From JAAYCB01 sp012744395 (GTDB taxonomy: Bacteria > Planctomycetota > Planctomycetia > Pirellulales > Thermoguttaceae), in the NCBI GenBank assembly GCA_028703175.1, contig JAQVNJ010000082.1:1-27744 (forward strand): DNA of 27,744 nt. The letters run 5' to 3'. The notes beneath the pieces are model-generated. The model worked only from the letters and a program-made list of their open reading frames with translations. It had not been told where the DNA came from and did not search any database. Shown piece after piece: positions 7,317 through 16,449 of this stretch. How positions within the stretch are numbered: position 1 is the stretch's first letter; each line of letters starts with the position of its first letter. The translations under genes were made by a program, and so were the position numbers.

Positions 7317-8108
7317 CTATTCTGAACGGTCCGGCGCTGCTTTGCCGCCGCAACGCTTCTTCCCCCAAGTCCATTGGGGACACGCATACTTCTCCGCGGC
7401 GATTCGAGCCACCTCGATCCTCTCCTCGCCGCTGAGTGGTTCATTTCGCCATTTCAGCCCCAGGCTCTCGGCAAGGCACCGCTGCCAGGCGTCGATCAGC
7501 GGTGGGACCGGCCAGGCCTTCTGCGTCACCTCCTCCAGGCCGGGCAGTTCGGGGGCAGCCGGCGACCGCGCCAGGAGGACGCTGCCATGCTGCAAGACGG
7601 CGCCGGCCAGACGGCGCTGGGCGCTGCCGATGATCTTGGCCGTGCCGACGAGCAGGTCTCCTGCGGCGCGTCGCTTGAAGCACAGAAACGGCGCCGCGCC
7701 GCCCGGTCTGATCTCTCCGAACGGGCGCGCCGCGACGCCGCGCTCGGCGAGCAGTCCGATCAGCACCTGATGGACCGCCTCGTAGAGCCACAGCCGCCGC
7801 CGCGCCAACGGGTGGGTGGCCGGCACGGTGAAACTGTATGTCAATTCCCGGTCGTGCAGAATCGCGCCTCCTCCGCTGGCCCGGCGGACGACGCGGCAGG
7901 CGCGGCTCGGCGCGTGCGCCTGGCGATCGGAATACTCCTGAAAATACCCCAAGGACAGCGTCGGCTCGCTCCACTGGTAGAATCGCCAACAGCAGCAGTC
8001 GGACCGCCCGGTCCAGCCGAGCAGATATTCATCGATCGCCATGTTCCAGGCGCCGTCGCCGGGAGGATCGACGAGGAGGCGGCAATCGGTGGTGGGAAGG
8101 CTGGACAT
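7317..8108 (-). CDS. Lipoate-protein ligase / octanoyltransferase family protein
   Basis: The 263-residue product belongs to the BPL/LplA/LipB fold family that attaches lipoate or octanoate to carrier lysines. Visible marks are the N-terminal GAWNMAIDEYLL, the motif VVRRASGGGAILHDRELTYS with its Gly-rich substrate loop, and GTAKIIGSAQRRLAGAVLQHGS with the conserved Lys. At about 260 residues it matches single-domain LplA/LipM/LipL-type enzymes without the C-terminal accessory domain. Sequence alone does not separate ligase from octanoyl or lipoyl transferase. It follows gcvPB by 85 bases in the same direction, so lipoylation of GcvH is the obvious role. The ATG at 8108 has only a distant purine-rich site. 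Confidence 0.85.
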   Translation of the reverse strand: MSSLPTTDCRLLVDPPGDGAWNMAIDEYLLGWTGRSDCCCWRFYQWSEPTLSLGYFQEYSDRQAHAPSRACRVVRRASGGGAILHDRELTYSFTVPATHPLARRRLWLYEAVHQVLIGLLAERGVAARPFGEIRPGGAAPFLCFKRRAAGDLLVGTAKIIGSAQRRLAGAVLQHGSVLLARSPAAPELPGLEEVTQKAWPVPPLIDAWQRCLAESLGLKWRNEPLSGEERIEVARIAAEKYACPQWTWGKKRCGGKAAPDRSE

Positions 8109-8193
8109 GAGCGAAACGCCTCTGTTCTCGGGCCGCGCGCCGCGCGTCTGCTGAATTCTCCGCTTCAGGCGGCCGCCAACGCGGCCCGCCGGC

Positions 8194-9654
8194 TCACCTG
8201 GCGGGAGCCGTCCACTTGAGGATCGGTTGCCGCGCGGCGTGGACTTCGTCGGGGCGGCAGACGGCCGTCGTGTGGGGGGCGTCGTGCAGCAGGCCGGCGT
8301 CTTCCGCCACGATCCGCTGCAACGCCGCGGCGAAGCTGTCCAGGGTCGCCTTGGCCTCCGTCTCGGTGGGCTCGATCATCAGGGCCTCGCGGACAATCAG
8401 CGGGAAGTAGACGGTCGGGGCGTGGAATCCGTAGTCGAGCAATCGCTTGGCCACGTCCATCGCCGTGACGCCACGCTCGGCCTTGAGCCGCTGGGCCGAG
8501 GCGACGAACTCGTGCATGCAGCGGTCGCCGTGCGGGACCGGGAGGCAATCCTTCACCCGGCTGAGGAGATAGTTCGCATTCAGCACGGCGTTCTCCGCCA
8601 CGCGCCGCAATCCCTCCGCGCCGTGCGTCCGCAGGTAGCAGTAGGTCCGCACGAGGACCCCCGTGTTCCCGAAAAAGCTCCGCACCCGGCCGATCGACTT
8701 GGGGCGGTCGAAGTCGAGGGTGTAGCAGTCGCCCCGTTTCGCGACCAGCGGCGCCGGCAGGTAGGGCGCCAGCTTGCCGGCAACCGCGATCGGCCCGGCG
8801 CCGGGGCCGCCGCCGCCGTGCGGGCCGCTGAAGGTCTTGTGGGGATTGAAGTGCATCAGGTCCGCGCCGAAGTCGCCGGGCCGGGCAATCCCCAGGATCG
8901 CGTTCATGTTAGCGCCGTCGAGATAGACCAGGCCGCCCGCAGCGTGCACCATCTCGGCGATCTGGCCGATCTGCCGATCGAACAGGCCCAGGGTGTTGGG
9001 GTTGGTGATCATGAAGACCGCCGTCCGCGCATCCAGCTTGGCGGCCAGGTCGCCAAGATCGACCAGTCCGGCGGCGCTGCTCTTGACCTCGAGCGTCCTG
9101 AATCCGGCCATCGCCGCACTCGCCGGGTTCGTCCCATGCGCCCCGTCGGGGATCAGCACCACGTCACGGTGCTGGCCGGTGTCGCGGAGGAAGGCCGCGG
9201 CGACAAACAGGGCCGTCATTTCGCCGTGGGCCCCGGCGGCCGGTTGCAGGCTGACCGCGTCGAGCCCGGCAATCTCGGCGAGCATCTCCTGGAGCGCGTG
9301 CAGAAGCGCGAGCATGCCCTGGATCGTCTCGCTCCGCTGGTAGGGATGCAGTCCGGCCAGACCCTCCACGGAGGCCAGCGCTTCATTCCGCTTCGGGTTG
9401 TACTTCATCGTGCAGGAGCCGAGCGGGTAGAAGTTCCCGTCCACCGACATGTTCTGCGCCGAGAGATTGACGAAATGGCGAACCACGTCCGGCTCGGTCA
9501 ACTCCGGCAGGTCCGGTGGCCGCTCGGCGAGGGCCGACCGCGGGAGCAGCGACTCGACCGCCTCGGCGGGCACGTCGCATTCCGGCATTCGCACGGCGCG
9601 GCATCCGGGGCGCGATTGGGCAAAGAGAAGGTCCGCCGCTTGCTCGTTACGCAT
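8194..9654 (-). CDS. gcvPB: Glycine dehydrogenase (decarboxylating) subunit 2
   Basis: This is the PLP-binding half of the split P-protein. It decarboxylates glycine and passes the aminomethyl group to lipoyl-GcvH. The 486-residue length is typical. The PLP lysine is K273 in FNPHKTFSGPHGGGGPGAGP, and GSCTMKYNPKRNE near residues 79-91 and PDGAHGTNPASA near 169-180 are family hallmarks. It lies 54 bases after gcvPA, so the two halves are co-expressed and form the heterotetramer. The start codon ATG 9654 is placed well before the first conserved block, and its ribosome site is weak. The extended C-terminus ends LKWTAPAR. Confidence 0.95.
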   Translation of the reverse strand: MRNEQAADLLFAQSRPGCRAVRMPECDVPAEAVESLLPRSALAERPPDLPELTEPDVVRHFVNLSAQNMSVDGNFYPLGSCTMKYNPKRNEALASVEGLAGLHPYQRSETIQGMLALLHALQEMLAEIAGLDAVSLQPAAGAHGEMTALFVAAAFLRDTGQHRDVVLIPDGAHGTNPASAAMAGFRTLEVKSSAAGLVDLGDLAAKLDARTAVFMITNPNTLGLFDRQIGQIAEMVHAAGGLVYLDGANMNAILGIARPGDFGADLMHFNPHKTFSGPHGGGGPGAGPIAVAGKLAPYLPAPLVAKRGDCYTLDFDRPKSIGRVRSFFGNTGVLVRTYCYLRTHGAEGLRRVAENAVLNANYLLSRVKDCLPVPHGDRCMHEFVASAQRLKAERGVTAMDVAKRLLDYGFHAPTVYFPLIVREALMIEPTETEAKATLDSFAAALQRIVAEDAGLLHDAPHTTAVCRPDEVHAARQPILKWTAPAR

Positions 9655-9708
9655 GGCGCATCGATCCCGTCAAGTTGTCAGATCGTCCGTTGATTGGTTT
9701 GTCTCGGA

Positions 9709-11058
9709 TCATCCCAGAACCGAGCGGATCAACTCGGCCATCCGGTCGATTTCCGCCTTCGTGCGCTTCTCGGTGACTGCCATCAGCACGCAATCGGCCA
9801 GTTCCGGATACCAGCACTCCAGCGGCGAGCCGGCCATGATCCGCTCGCCGGCGGCCGCCTCGAGGAGCTGATCCACGCGGCCCCGCGGCGCCCGGAGCAC
9901 GAATTCCTTGAATGTCGGGGCCGGGAAGGCCGCTTCCAGCAGGCCGCCGGCCGTCCAGCGATCGGCGGCGTAGCGGGCCTTTTTCAGGCACAGTTCGGCC
10001 GTCGAACGCAGCCCGTGCGGCCCCATCGCCGCCAGGTAGACCGTCGCCCGCAGCGCCATCAACCCCTGGTTCGTGCAGATGTTGCTCGTCGCCTTCTCCC
10101 TGCGAATGTGCTGTTCGCGGGTTTGCAGCGTGAGCACCCAGCAACGGCGCCCGCGGCGATCGACCGTCTCCCCGGCCAGCCTGCCCGGCATCCGCCGGAC
10201 GAATTTCTCGCGGCAGGCGAGGATTCCCAGGTAGGGCCCGCCATAGCTCAACGGGCAACCCAGCGCCTGCCCCTCGGCCACGGCGATGTCGGCCCCGTAA
10301 TCGCCCGGCCGCTTGAGAACGCCCAGGCTCACCGGGTCAAAGGCGACGATCAGCAGGGCGCCCTTGGCGTGCGCGGCGGCGGCCAGCGCCTCGACCTCTT
10401 CCAAGCAGCCGAAGAAGTTCGGGTGCTGGACGAGAACGCACGCCGTCTGCTCGTCGACCGCCGCGTCGAGCGCTTCCGGCGCCAGCACGCCGCCCGGCGT
10501 GTCGACCGTCTGCAACTGCATATCGAGGTTCGCCAGGTAGGTTGCCAGCACCTGCCGGTATTCCGGGTGGACGCTGGAGGCGGTGACGACCCTCTTCGCG
10601 CGGCCCGTCGCGCCGATCGCCATCAAGACGGCCTCGGCGGCCGCCCCCGCGCCGTCGTAAAGGCTGGCGTTCGACACGTCCATCCCCGTCAGCCGCGTGA
10701 TCATCGTCTGGTATTCGAACAGCGCCGTGAGCGTTCCCTGGCTCGCCTCGGCCTGGTAGGGCGTGTACGACGTGTAGAACTCGCTCCGCGCGGCGACGAA
10801 GTCGACGATCGCGGGGATGAAATGATCGTAGCTTCCGCCGCCCAGGAAACAGGTGGCGGTGGATGCCGCGGTGTTCCGCTCCGCCAGTTGGCGGATGTGG
10901 TCCCGCAACGCGAGTTCCCCAAGCGCGGCGGGCAAATCGAGCGGCCGATCGAGCCGGAACTGGCGCGGGATCATGTCGAACAATTCGTCGATCGACTCGG
11001 CGCCGATCGCTTCGAGCATCGCCCGGCGGTCATCTTCCGTGTTGGGAATATACGGCAT
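9709..11058 (-). CDS. gcvPA: Glycine dehydrogenase (decarboxylating) subunit 1
   Basis: This is the N-terminal half of the split P-protein, 449 residues, the usual length. Family blocks include the N-terminal YIPNTEDDRRAML, FLGGGSYDHFIPA, FYTSYTPYQAEASQGTL and SNASLYDGAGAAAEA, and later GFPTNICTNQ-like ATSNICTNQGLMALRA. It lacks the PLP lysine, which is in subunit 2, as expected. It sits between gcvH and gcvPB in the operon. The gap of 208 bases upstream to gcvH is the longest in the group, so an internal promoter is possible, though none is obvious. The start ATG 11058 begins at the conserved Met-Pro-Tyr of the family. Confidence 0.95.
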   Translation of the reverse strand: MPYIPNTEDDRRAMLEAIGAESIDELFDMIPRQFRLDRPLDLPAALGELALRDHIRQLAERNTAASTATCFLGGGSYDHFIPAIVDFVAARSEFYTSYTPYQAEASQGTLTALFEYQTMITRLTGMDVSNASLYDGAGAAAEAVLMAIGATGRAKRVVTASSVHPEYRQVLATYLANLDMQLQTVDTPGGVLAPEALDAAVDEQTACVLVQHPNFFGCLEEVEALAAAAHAKGALLIVAFDPVSLGVLKRPGDYGADIAVAEGQALGCPLSYGGPYLGILACREKFVRRMPGRLAGETVDRRGRRCWVLTLQTREQHIRREKATSNICTNQGLMALRATVYLAAMGPHGLRSTAELCLKKARYAADRWTAGGLLEAAFPAPTFKEFVLRAPRGRVDQLLEAAAGERIMAGSPLECWYPELADCVLMAVTEKRTKAEIDRMAELIRSVLG

Positions 11059-11266
11059 GTGCGGAGTCTCTCAACGGTTCTCTCGGAGTTCGATGCCAGA
11101 AGCCGCCGGACGCCATTCCACTGTGGATTTCGGCAGGATCCAAGGTCCAATTTTCAATTGCCGAGAACGGGGATGCCTCGGGGCTGCGATCGGCAGCGCC
11201 GGACTTCAGGATTTGGTCCCTGCCCGGCCTCCCCGGCAACGGAGAACGGTCCGCCCGCGCCGCTGC

Positions 11267-11674
11267 CTACTCGTCGGCCATCTCCTCCTGGCACTGCTTC
11301 TGATACGCCGCGTGGTCCAACAATTCAGCGAGGGCCGCCTCGTCGGAGATGCGGATCTTCACCAGCCAGCCCTGGCCGTAGGGGTCTTCCGACAGCCCTT
11401 CGAGCTGGTCGGTCAGGGCGCTGTTGACTTCGACGATCTCGCCGGAGACGGGACTGTACAGATCACTGACGGCCTTGACCGATTCGACCTCGCCGAACGG
11501 CTCGCCGGCGTTGACCTTGCGGCCCGCTTCCGGCAGGTCGATGTAGACCAGGTCCGTCAAGGCCTCCAGGGCGAAGGCGCTGATCCCGACCGTGGCGATT
11601 TTGGCTCCCGTGGCGTCGGTTTCGACGGCAACCCATTCGTGCGTTTTCCGATACAGCAATTCTTCGGGCGTCAC
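11267..11674 (-). CDS. gcvH: Glycine cleavage system H protein
   Basis: This is the lipoyl carrier of the glycine cleavage system, shuttling the aminomethyl group from P-protein to T-protein. The lipoylated lysine is K67 in GEVESVKAVSDLYSPVSGE, and LLYRKTHEW marks the N-terminus. GTG 11674 gives 135 residues, close to the usual 125-130. AAAGGA about nine bases upstream supports it. The frame stays open upstream to 11857, but those 61 codons overlap gcvT, are unlike any H protein and are rejected. The neighbours gcvT and gcvPA, and the ligase at the operon end, complete the pathway. Confidence 0.95.
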   Translation of the reverse strand: MTPEELLYRKTHEWVAVETDATGAKIATVGISAFALEALTDLVYIDLPEAGRKVNAGEPFGEVESVKAVSDLYSPVSGEIVEVNSALTDQLEGLSEDPYGQGWLVKIRISDEAALAELLDHAAYQKQCQEEMADE

Positions 11675-11775
11675 TTCGCAGTTCCTTTCGCCATCGCTCA
11701 AGGGCAAGCAGTCCCACAACCGGCCGGCCGCGCTGCCGCTTGCCGGAGACAGCCGGCCCGAACCGGCAGGGCCGG

Positions 11776-12942
11776 TCACTTCTTCTCGTTTTTGCGGCGG
11801 TAGAAAGGCAAGTCGGTTATGTGAGCCGGTTCCTTCCGCCCGCGGACGTCGATCCAAAGCTCGGTTCCCGGGGCCGCGAATTCCGGCGCCACATACCCCA
11901 TCGCGATCGGCTTCTTCAGCGTTGGCGAGACCGTGCCACTGGTCGTCATGCCGATCTTCTGGTCGCCGTGGTAGACATCGCAGTGTTCGCGCGCCGGTCG
12001 CCGCCGATCGATCTGGAATCCAACGCGGACTCTCCGCAGCGGCTGCCCGGCGATTTCGCGGAGTGCGTCGCGTCCGGGAAAATCATATCCGGCCAGGTGG
12101 CAGGCAAAGCCCAAACCGGCCTCGAAGGGGTGCGTCTTTTCGCAAAGTTCGTGGCCGTAGAGCGGCATGCCGGCCTCAAGCCGCAGGGTGTCGCGGCAGC
12201 CGAGCCCGGCCGGGACGATCCCCAAGGGGCCGCCCATCTCGATCAGAACCTCCCAGACTGCCGGGGCAATCTGTGCTCCCAGCGCCAATTCGAAGCCGTC
12301 TTCCCCGGTGTAGCCGGTGCGGCTGACAATCCCTCCCTGCCGGCTGGCGGCCGGGTGGAGCAGCCTCACCTGGCGGCCCCGGTAGTATTTCATCGACTGA
12401 AGATCGGCGTCGATCAGCGGCTGAAGCAGGTCGATCGCCCGCGGCCCCTGGATGGCCAGCATGGCCCAAAGCCGGGTCACGTCGGTGAAGAGCACCTCCT
12501 GGCCGGGCGCTTCGGCGCGCTCCGGCGGCAGGTGCTGACGAATCCAGTTGACGATCTTCGCCCGGTTGCAGGCGTTCACCACCACGAGGTAGTAGGGCTG
12601 GCCTTGGGCGTTGTGATAATAGCCGACCAGGACATCGTCCAGGATCCCGCCCGAATCATTGGTTACGAGGGAATAGCGAATCTGGCCGAGCGTCATGTCG
12701 GCCACTCGCCGGGTGAGCAGTTCCGCAAGAAAGACGGCGGCGCCAGACCCCTCGAAACGGAGCCTTCCCATGTGGGAGATGTCCGCGATTCCGCCCGAAT
12801 TCCGCGTCGCTTCGTGCTCCTGGATGATCGACGTGTACTGGACCGGCATCGACCAGCCGGCAAAGTCGATCATCTTGGCCCCGTGGGCCACGTGCCATCC
12901 GTACAGCGGGGTCTGGCAGGTTCTACTCTGCGGTGCGTCCAT
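11776..12942 (-). CDS. gcvT: Glycine cleavage system T protein (aminomethyltransferase)
   Basis: The T protein moves the methylene group from aminomethyl-H-protein to tetrahydrofolate and releases ammonia. The 388-residue product has the family blocks TPLYGWHVAHGAKMIDFAGW (residues 11-30), GIADISHMGRL, a folate-pocket stretch SRTGYTGEDGFEL, and AGLGCRDTLRLEAGMPLYG. The C-terminal barrel contains KIGMTTSGTVSPTLKKPIAMGYV. It is the first gene of the operon; GGAGAG four bases before ATG 12942 is a good ribosome site, and a candidate promoter lies just upstream. It runs divergently from the hydrolase gene at 13090. Confidence 0.96.
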   Translation of the reverse strand: MDAPQSRTCQTPLYGWHVAHGAKMIDFAGWSMPVQYTSIIQEHEATRNSGGIADISHMGRLRFEGSGAAVFLAELLTRRVADMTLGQIRYSLVTNDSGGILDDVLVGYYHNAQGQPYYLVVVNACNRAKIVNWIRQHLPPERAEAPGQEVLFTDVTRLWAMLAIQGPRAIDLLQPLIDADLQSMKYYRGRQVRLLHPAASRQGGIVSRTGYTGEDGFELALGAQIAPAVWEVLIEMGGPLGIVPAGLGCRDTLRLEAGMPLYGHELCEKTHPFEAGLGFACHLAGYDFPGRDALREIAGQPLRRVRVGFQIDRRRPAREHCDVYHGDQKIGMTTSGTVSPTLKKPIAMGYVAPEFAAPGTELWIDVRGRKEPAHITDLPFYRRKNEKK

Positions 12943-12968
12943 TGAACTCTCCGTCGTCAGAAACGCCT

Positions 12969-12996
12969 ATTGTAACGCGTCGCCAGGCAATGAACA
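12969..12996 (-). promoter_or_regulatory. Possible promoter of the gcv operon
   Basis: On the minus strand TGTTCA (12996-12991), a 16-base spacer and TACAAT (12974-12969) precede gcvT. The -10 is near consensus and the -35 poor. The leader would be only about 20 bases, which leaves no room for a glycine riboswitch. Confidence 0.4.
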
Positions 12997-13001
12997 GACC
13001 C

Positions 13002-13029
13002 TTGACTGCCCCACCGGTTCGATTAGAGT
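13002..13029 (+). promoter_or_regulatory. Possible promoter of the hydrolase gene at 13090
   Basis: TTGACT (13002-13007), a 16-base spacer and TAGAGT (13024-13029) lie about 60 bases before the start codon. The -35 is one base off consensus and the -10 matches four of six. It lies back to back with the gcv promoter. Confidence 0.42.
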
Positions 13030-13089
13030 GGGCGGTGACTGCCCCTGACGGGCGTGCCGCCACAAGCACAACGAAACGAGGGTATCGCC

Positions 13090-15078
13090 ATGCCACACAT
13101 CGATCGTGTTGTGTTCTTCTGCCTGCTGAGCTGCTGCGGGGCCCTGGCTCTGGCGGCAACCGGCGCCCGCACGGCAATCTACGACAGCGTGTGCGAGGAT
13201 GCGCGCGAGATCTCCAGCACATCGCTCGGCTTGCCGATGCCGCCAGCCCACTGGAAGGCGACCGCCGAGCGGCGGCGGGAGATGTGGCGCGAAATGCTCG
13301 GATTGTCGCCGCTGCCGGAGCGGACGCCGCTCGAGGCCACCGTGACCGGTGTTCTGGAGCGCGGTGACTACGTGGTGGAGAAGGTGCACTTCCAGTGCCT
13401 GCCCGGCGCGTACGTGATCGGCAACATCTACCGCCCGGCCAAAGTCACCGGGAAGCTGCCCGCGGTCCTCTATCTCTGCGGCCACACGAAGGGGAAGGTC
13501 AACGCGCCGTACCAGGCCAACCCGCGCTGGTTCGGCCAGCATGGCTACGTCGCTCTCGTCCTCGATCCGATCCAGTTGGGCGAATCGCAGGGCCTTCACC
13601 ACGGCACGTACCGGGAGGGGCGCTGGGACTGGCAGAGCCGCGGCTACACGCCGGCGGGCACGGAGGTGTGGAACGCAATCCGCGCGCTGGACTACCTGGA
13701 AACCCGGGCCGATGTCGATCCCGAGCGGATGGGGGTAACGGGCCTAAGCGGCGGCGGCGTGATCTCCTGGTGCCTGGGCGCTGCCGATGAGCGGGTCAAG
13801 GTCGTGGTCCCCGTCTGCCAGAGCGGGAGCGTCGAACACGTGGCCGTCGACCGGGCCACCGACGGCCACTGCGATTGCGCATTCTGGATCAACTACTACC
13901 GCTGGTGCTGGCCCGACCTGGGCGCGCTGATCGCCCCCCGAGCGTTTTTGATCGCCTCGGGCACCGAGGACGTCCTCTGGCGGCCCTATGGATATCGCGA
14001 CGTGGCACTCCGCATCCGCCACCAGTATGCGGCCTTGGGCGCGGCGGAGCGCTTCGACCTGGTCGAGGACCTCACGCCGCACGGCTACACGCCCAAGCTC
14101 CGCCGGGCGATCTTCACGTGGTTCAACACGCATTTGAAGGGCGACCCCACGCCCGTGACCGACGACGTGACCGATTTTGTCGAGCCCGAGGAAAACCTCC
14201 TCGTCTTCGGCGGCAAGCTGCCGGAGAACGACCAGATGCGGAGGATCGACACCCTGCTGGTGAAACAGGCCGATCCGCCGGAGGTCAAGGACGAGGCCCA
14301 ATGGCGGACCCATCAGAAGGCCGCGATCGAACGGTTGCGGCAATTGACGTTCCGCCACGTGGCTCGGCATCCCTCCCCGCGGCGGCGGGAATTCCGCTCC
14401 GACGGCAGCAGCGGCGGCGGAACGAGCGTGGCGACGTACGTGTTCGACACCAGCGACGGGCTGACGCTGGACCTGCGGACCGCCCGGCCGGCGGCCGCCG
14501 AATGGCCGATCCCCACGGTGGCCTACGCTGTGCAAGCCGACGCCCCCAGCACCTTCTCGGGCGGAGGCCGCTCGCGGCCCGCCCTTCGCGGCCAGATCGC
14601 CACCGCTGGAGTCGAAGTCCGCAACACGGGCGTCACCTCCGTGGGCCCCGGCTACCTCTGGACCCTCCGCCGCATCTACCCGATGCTCGGCCACACGCTC
14701 CCCGAGCGGCAAGTGCAGGATCTGCTCGACGGCATCGCGGTCGTCCGCCAGGAAGCGGCGACCGGACCGGTGGCCGTCTTTGGGCGAGGCGCCACGGCGC
14801 CGCTGGCGATCTATGCCGCAATTCTCGACCCGCGCGTCAGCGAGGTGATTCTCTCGGGCCCGCCCGAAAGCCACGAGGACCCCGCAACGCCGGAGTTTCT
14901 CGGCATTCTCCGCATCGGCGACCTGCCCCAGAACCTGGCCCTCGTCTATCCCCGCCCGATCACGTTCGTCGGCTCGATGCCCAAGGCCTACGAGTGGACG
15001 CGGCAGGTCTATGAGAAGCTTGGCGCCGGCGATCGCATCCGCGTCGTCGCCAGCGTGCAGCAGTGGCAGCCGCGCTAG
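13090..15078 (+). CDS. Secreted two-lobed alpha/beta hydrolase (acetyl xylan esterase-like)
   Basis: The 662-residue product starts at ATG 13090, with GAGGG seven bases upstream, and has a signal peptide (MPHIDRVVFFCLLSCCGALALAA). The upstream in-frame start at 13054 is rejected. The first lobe (to about residue 350) is a complete hydrolase: VLYLCGHTKGK, nucleophile elbow GLSGGG with Ser220, Asp294 in GTEDVLW and His331 in LTPHGY. It resembles the acetyl xylan esterase / dienelactone-hydrolase-like proteins common in planctomycetes, so polysaccharide deacylation outside the cytoplasm is plausible. The second lobe (about 420-662) looks like another alpha/beta-hydrolase fold in which the elbow reads GRGATA, with no Ser. 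Its stop is 14 bases from the convergent radical SAM gene. Confidence 0.85.
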   Translation: MPHIDRVVFFCLLSCCGALALAATGARTAIYDSVCEDAREISSTSLGLPMPPAHWKATAERRREMWREMLGLSPLPERTPLEATVTGVLERGDYVVEKVHFQCLPGAYVIGNIYRPAKVTGKLPAVLYLCGHTKGKVNAPYQANPRWFGQHGYVALVLDPIQLGESQGLHHGTYREGRWDWQSRGYTPAGTEVWNAIRALDYLETRADVDPERMGVTGLSGGGVISWCLGAADERVKVVVPVCQSGSVEHVAVDRATDGHCDCAFWINYYRWCWPDLGALIAPRAFLIASGTEDVLWRPYGYRDVALRIRHQYAALGAAERFDLVEDLTPHGYTPKLRRAIFTWFNTHLKGDPTPVTDDVTDFVEPEENLLVFGGKLPENDQMRRIDTLLVKQADPPEVKDEAQWRTHQKAAIERLRQLTFRHVARHPSPRRREFRSDGSSGGGTSVATYVFDTSDGLTLDLRTARPAAAEWPIPTVAYAVQADAPSTFSGGGRSRPALRGQIATAGVEVRNTGVTSVGPGYLWTLRRIYPMLGHTLPERQVQDLLDGIAVVRQEAATGPVAVFGRGATAPLAIYAAILDPRVSEVILSGPPESHEDPATPEFLGILRIGDLPQNLALVYPRPITFVGSMPKAYEWTRQVYEKLGAGDRIRVVASVQQWQPR

Positions 15079-15092
15079 CCGGGCACAATCCC

Positions 15093-16283
15093 CTACCCGT
15101 ATCCGCCCATGCCGAAGAACAACTGCCTCTTCAGCATCCGGTAAAGCCAATAGTCTTCGGCGATTTCCTCGCCCGCCAGGTGGTGGCTCGAGCGCGGCTC
15201 GGAGGCCGCCAATTCGCCATAGGCGTCCCGGCCGCTCGTGTCGCGGGCCTGGTGGCCGCGGAGAAACTCGACGAGTTCTTGGGGATATTCGAGGATCACG
15301 CAGCCGCGGGTCCGCCGGCCGACAAAATCCTGAAACTCGCGGAGCAGCCGACTCTCATTGATCGTCTTGAACAGATCGCCCGCGTGGTCGCCGATCGTCT
15401 CGCAGGCGAACGACATTGGGGGGCAGGGTTCAATCGAGCCGCCCGGCCCGATGTGAAAGCCAAGCCCATCGGCGGCGGGGCAAACCGCTTCGCCGCGGGC
15501 ATTCCAATAGGTGTCGATGAGGATGATCGGGTGCCGCCGGCGGAGCGTGAGCAACCGCCGGCGGAGTTCGAGCATCCGCTCGCGGCTGACGCAGAACCGG
15601 GGCGAGGGGTCGCGCCCGACCGGGCGGAACACGTAATACCACAGATACATCGCCCCGCAATCGATGAAGGTGCGGACATACTCGTCGCTGAGCACCTCCT
15701 CAAAATTCTGGCCGGTGACCGTGGTTGCCACGCCGAAGAGGATCTTGCTGCGTTTCAGGCGGCGGAGCCCTTCCATGGCGATTTGGAAGACCCCCGCGCC
15801 GCGCCGAGCGTCGTTCTCCGCCTCCAGCCCGTCGATGCTCACCAGCACCGTCGCGTTGCCGGCGGCGCGGATTCGGGCGACGTTCTGCTCATCGAGGAAC
15901 ATGCCGTTGGTGATGATCTGGAAATAGCACTCCGGATGGCCCTCGATGATCCGCCAGAGCCCGGGATGGAGCATCGGCTCGCCGCCGAGAAGCGTGTAGA
16001 AGTAGCTCTGCTGCCGCTTGCCGGCGGCGATGATCGCCTCCACCTCGTCGGGCTTGAGACTCAGGCCGCCCCCGCTCGCGTCGATCCAGCAGCCATGGCA
16101 GCGGAGGTTGCAGGCATTCGTCAAGGCCAGGAAGAGGAAGGGGGGAAACAGCTCCCCGCGGCGCAATCGCCGGCGGAAGGCCGCCATCGCCCGCCGGCCC
16201 TTGTAGACCCAGAGATAGGCTGCCTTGGCCGCCAGCCGGGGCGAGATTTCCGTGGCCAAGCGATAGGCGAGTCGTGGAAGCAT
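15093..16283 (-). CDS. Radical SAM protein with Cys-rich C-terminal part
   Basis: The 396-residue product has the radical SAM signature C58-x3-C62-x2-C65 (CNLRCHGC), which binds the [4Fe-4S] cluster and SAM, and GGEP at 100-103. Further cysteines follow in AVCPAADGLG, IEPCPPMSFACET and RTRGCVIL, suggesting a SPASM-like auxiliary cluster, though the spacing was not aligned. ATG 16283 is chosen because a TATAAT promoter element lies at 16360-16365, inside the longer frame that begins at 16427. It does not look like HpnH, the hopanoid adenosyl transferase. The substrate is unknown. It is divergent from the terpenoid-type operon and shares its promoter region, so a tailoring role there is possible inference. 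Confidence 0.85.
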   Translation of the reverse strand: MLPRLAYRLATEISPRLAAKAAYLWVYKGRRAMAAFRRRLRRGELFPPFLFLALTNACNLRCHGCWIDASGGGLSLKPDEVEAIIAAGKRQQSYFYTLLGGEPMLHPGLWRIIEGHPECYFQIITNGMFLDEQNVARIRAAGNATVLVSIDGLEAENDARRGAGVFQIAMEGLRRLKRSKILFGVATTVTGQNFEEVLSDEYVRTFIDCGAMYLWYYVFRPVGRDPSPRFCVSRERMLELRRRLLTLRRRHPIILIDTYWNARGEAVCPAADGLGFHIGPGGSIEPCPPMSFACETIGDHAGDLFKTINESRLLREFQDFVGRRTRGCVILEYPQELVEFLRGHQARDTSGRDAYGELAASEPRSSHHLAGEEIAEDYWLYRMLKRQLFFGMGGYG

Positions 16284-16359
16284 CGAGATCTGAACCTCGC
16301 GATAGCGGGCCAACCCGGGGCGCCCGGGCGACGTCGGAAGAAAGGGGCAACTCCGGGCC

Positions 16360-16390
16360 ATTATATTTGGTCGGGCCCGGCCGTGCGCAA
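16360..16390 (-). promoter_or_regulatory. Promoter of the radical SAM gene
   Basis: A perfect -10 TATAAT (16365-16360, minus strand) is preceded by TTGCGC (16390-16385) with a 19-base spacer. The predicted start near 16353 gives a leader of about 70 bases to ATG 16283, which supports that start codon. Confidence 0.5.
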
Positions 16391-16420
16391 CAAACCACCC
16401 GCCGGCGGAGGGCGGACCAT

Positions 16421-16449
16421 TTGACACGGAGATACCGCCTGGGAAGAAT
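16421..16449 (+). promoter_or_regulatory. Promoter of the terpenoid-type operon
   Basis: A perfect -35 TTGACA (16421-16426), a 17-base spacer and AAGAAT (16444-16449) precede the operon. Transcription would start near 16457, about 100 bases before ATG 16559. It lies 31 bases from the opposing -35 of the radical SAM gene. Confidence 0.55.

Noticed and set aside
8227..11427. Long plus-strand open frames across the gcv genes
   Set aside because: They mirror gcvPB and gcvPA on the opposite strand. The Arg/Gly/Pro-rich composition is typical of GC-rich shadow frames.
12943..13089. Glycine riboswitch upstream of gcvT
   Set aside because: The predicted leader is only about 20 bases and no paired glycine-aptamer core was recognised.
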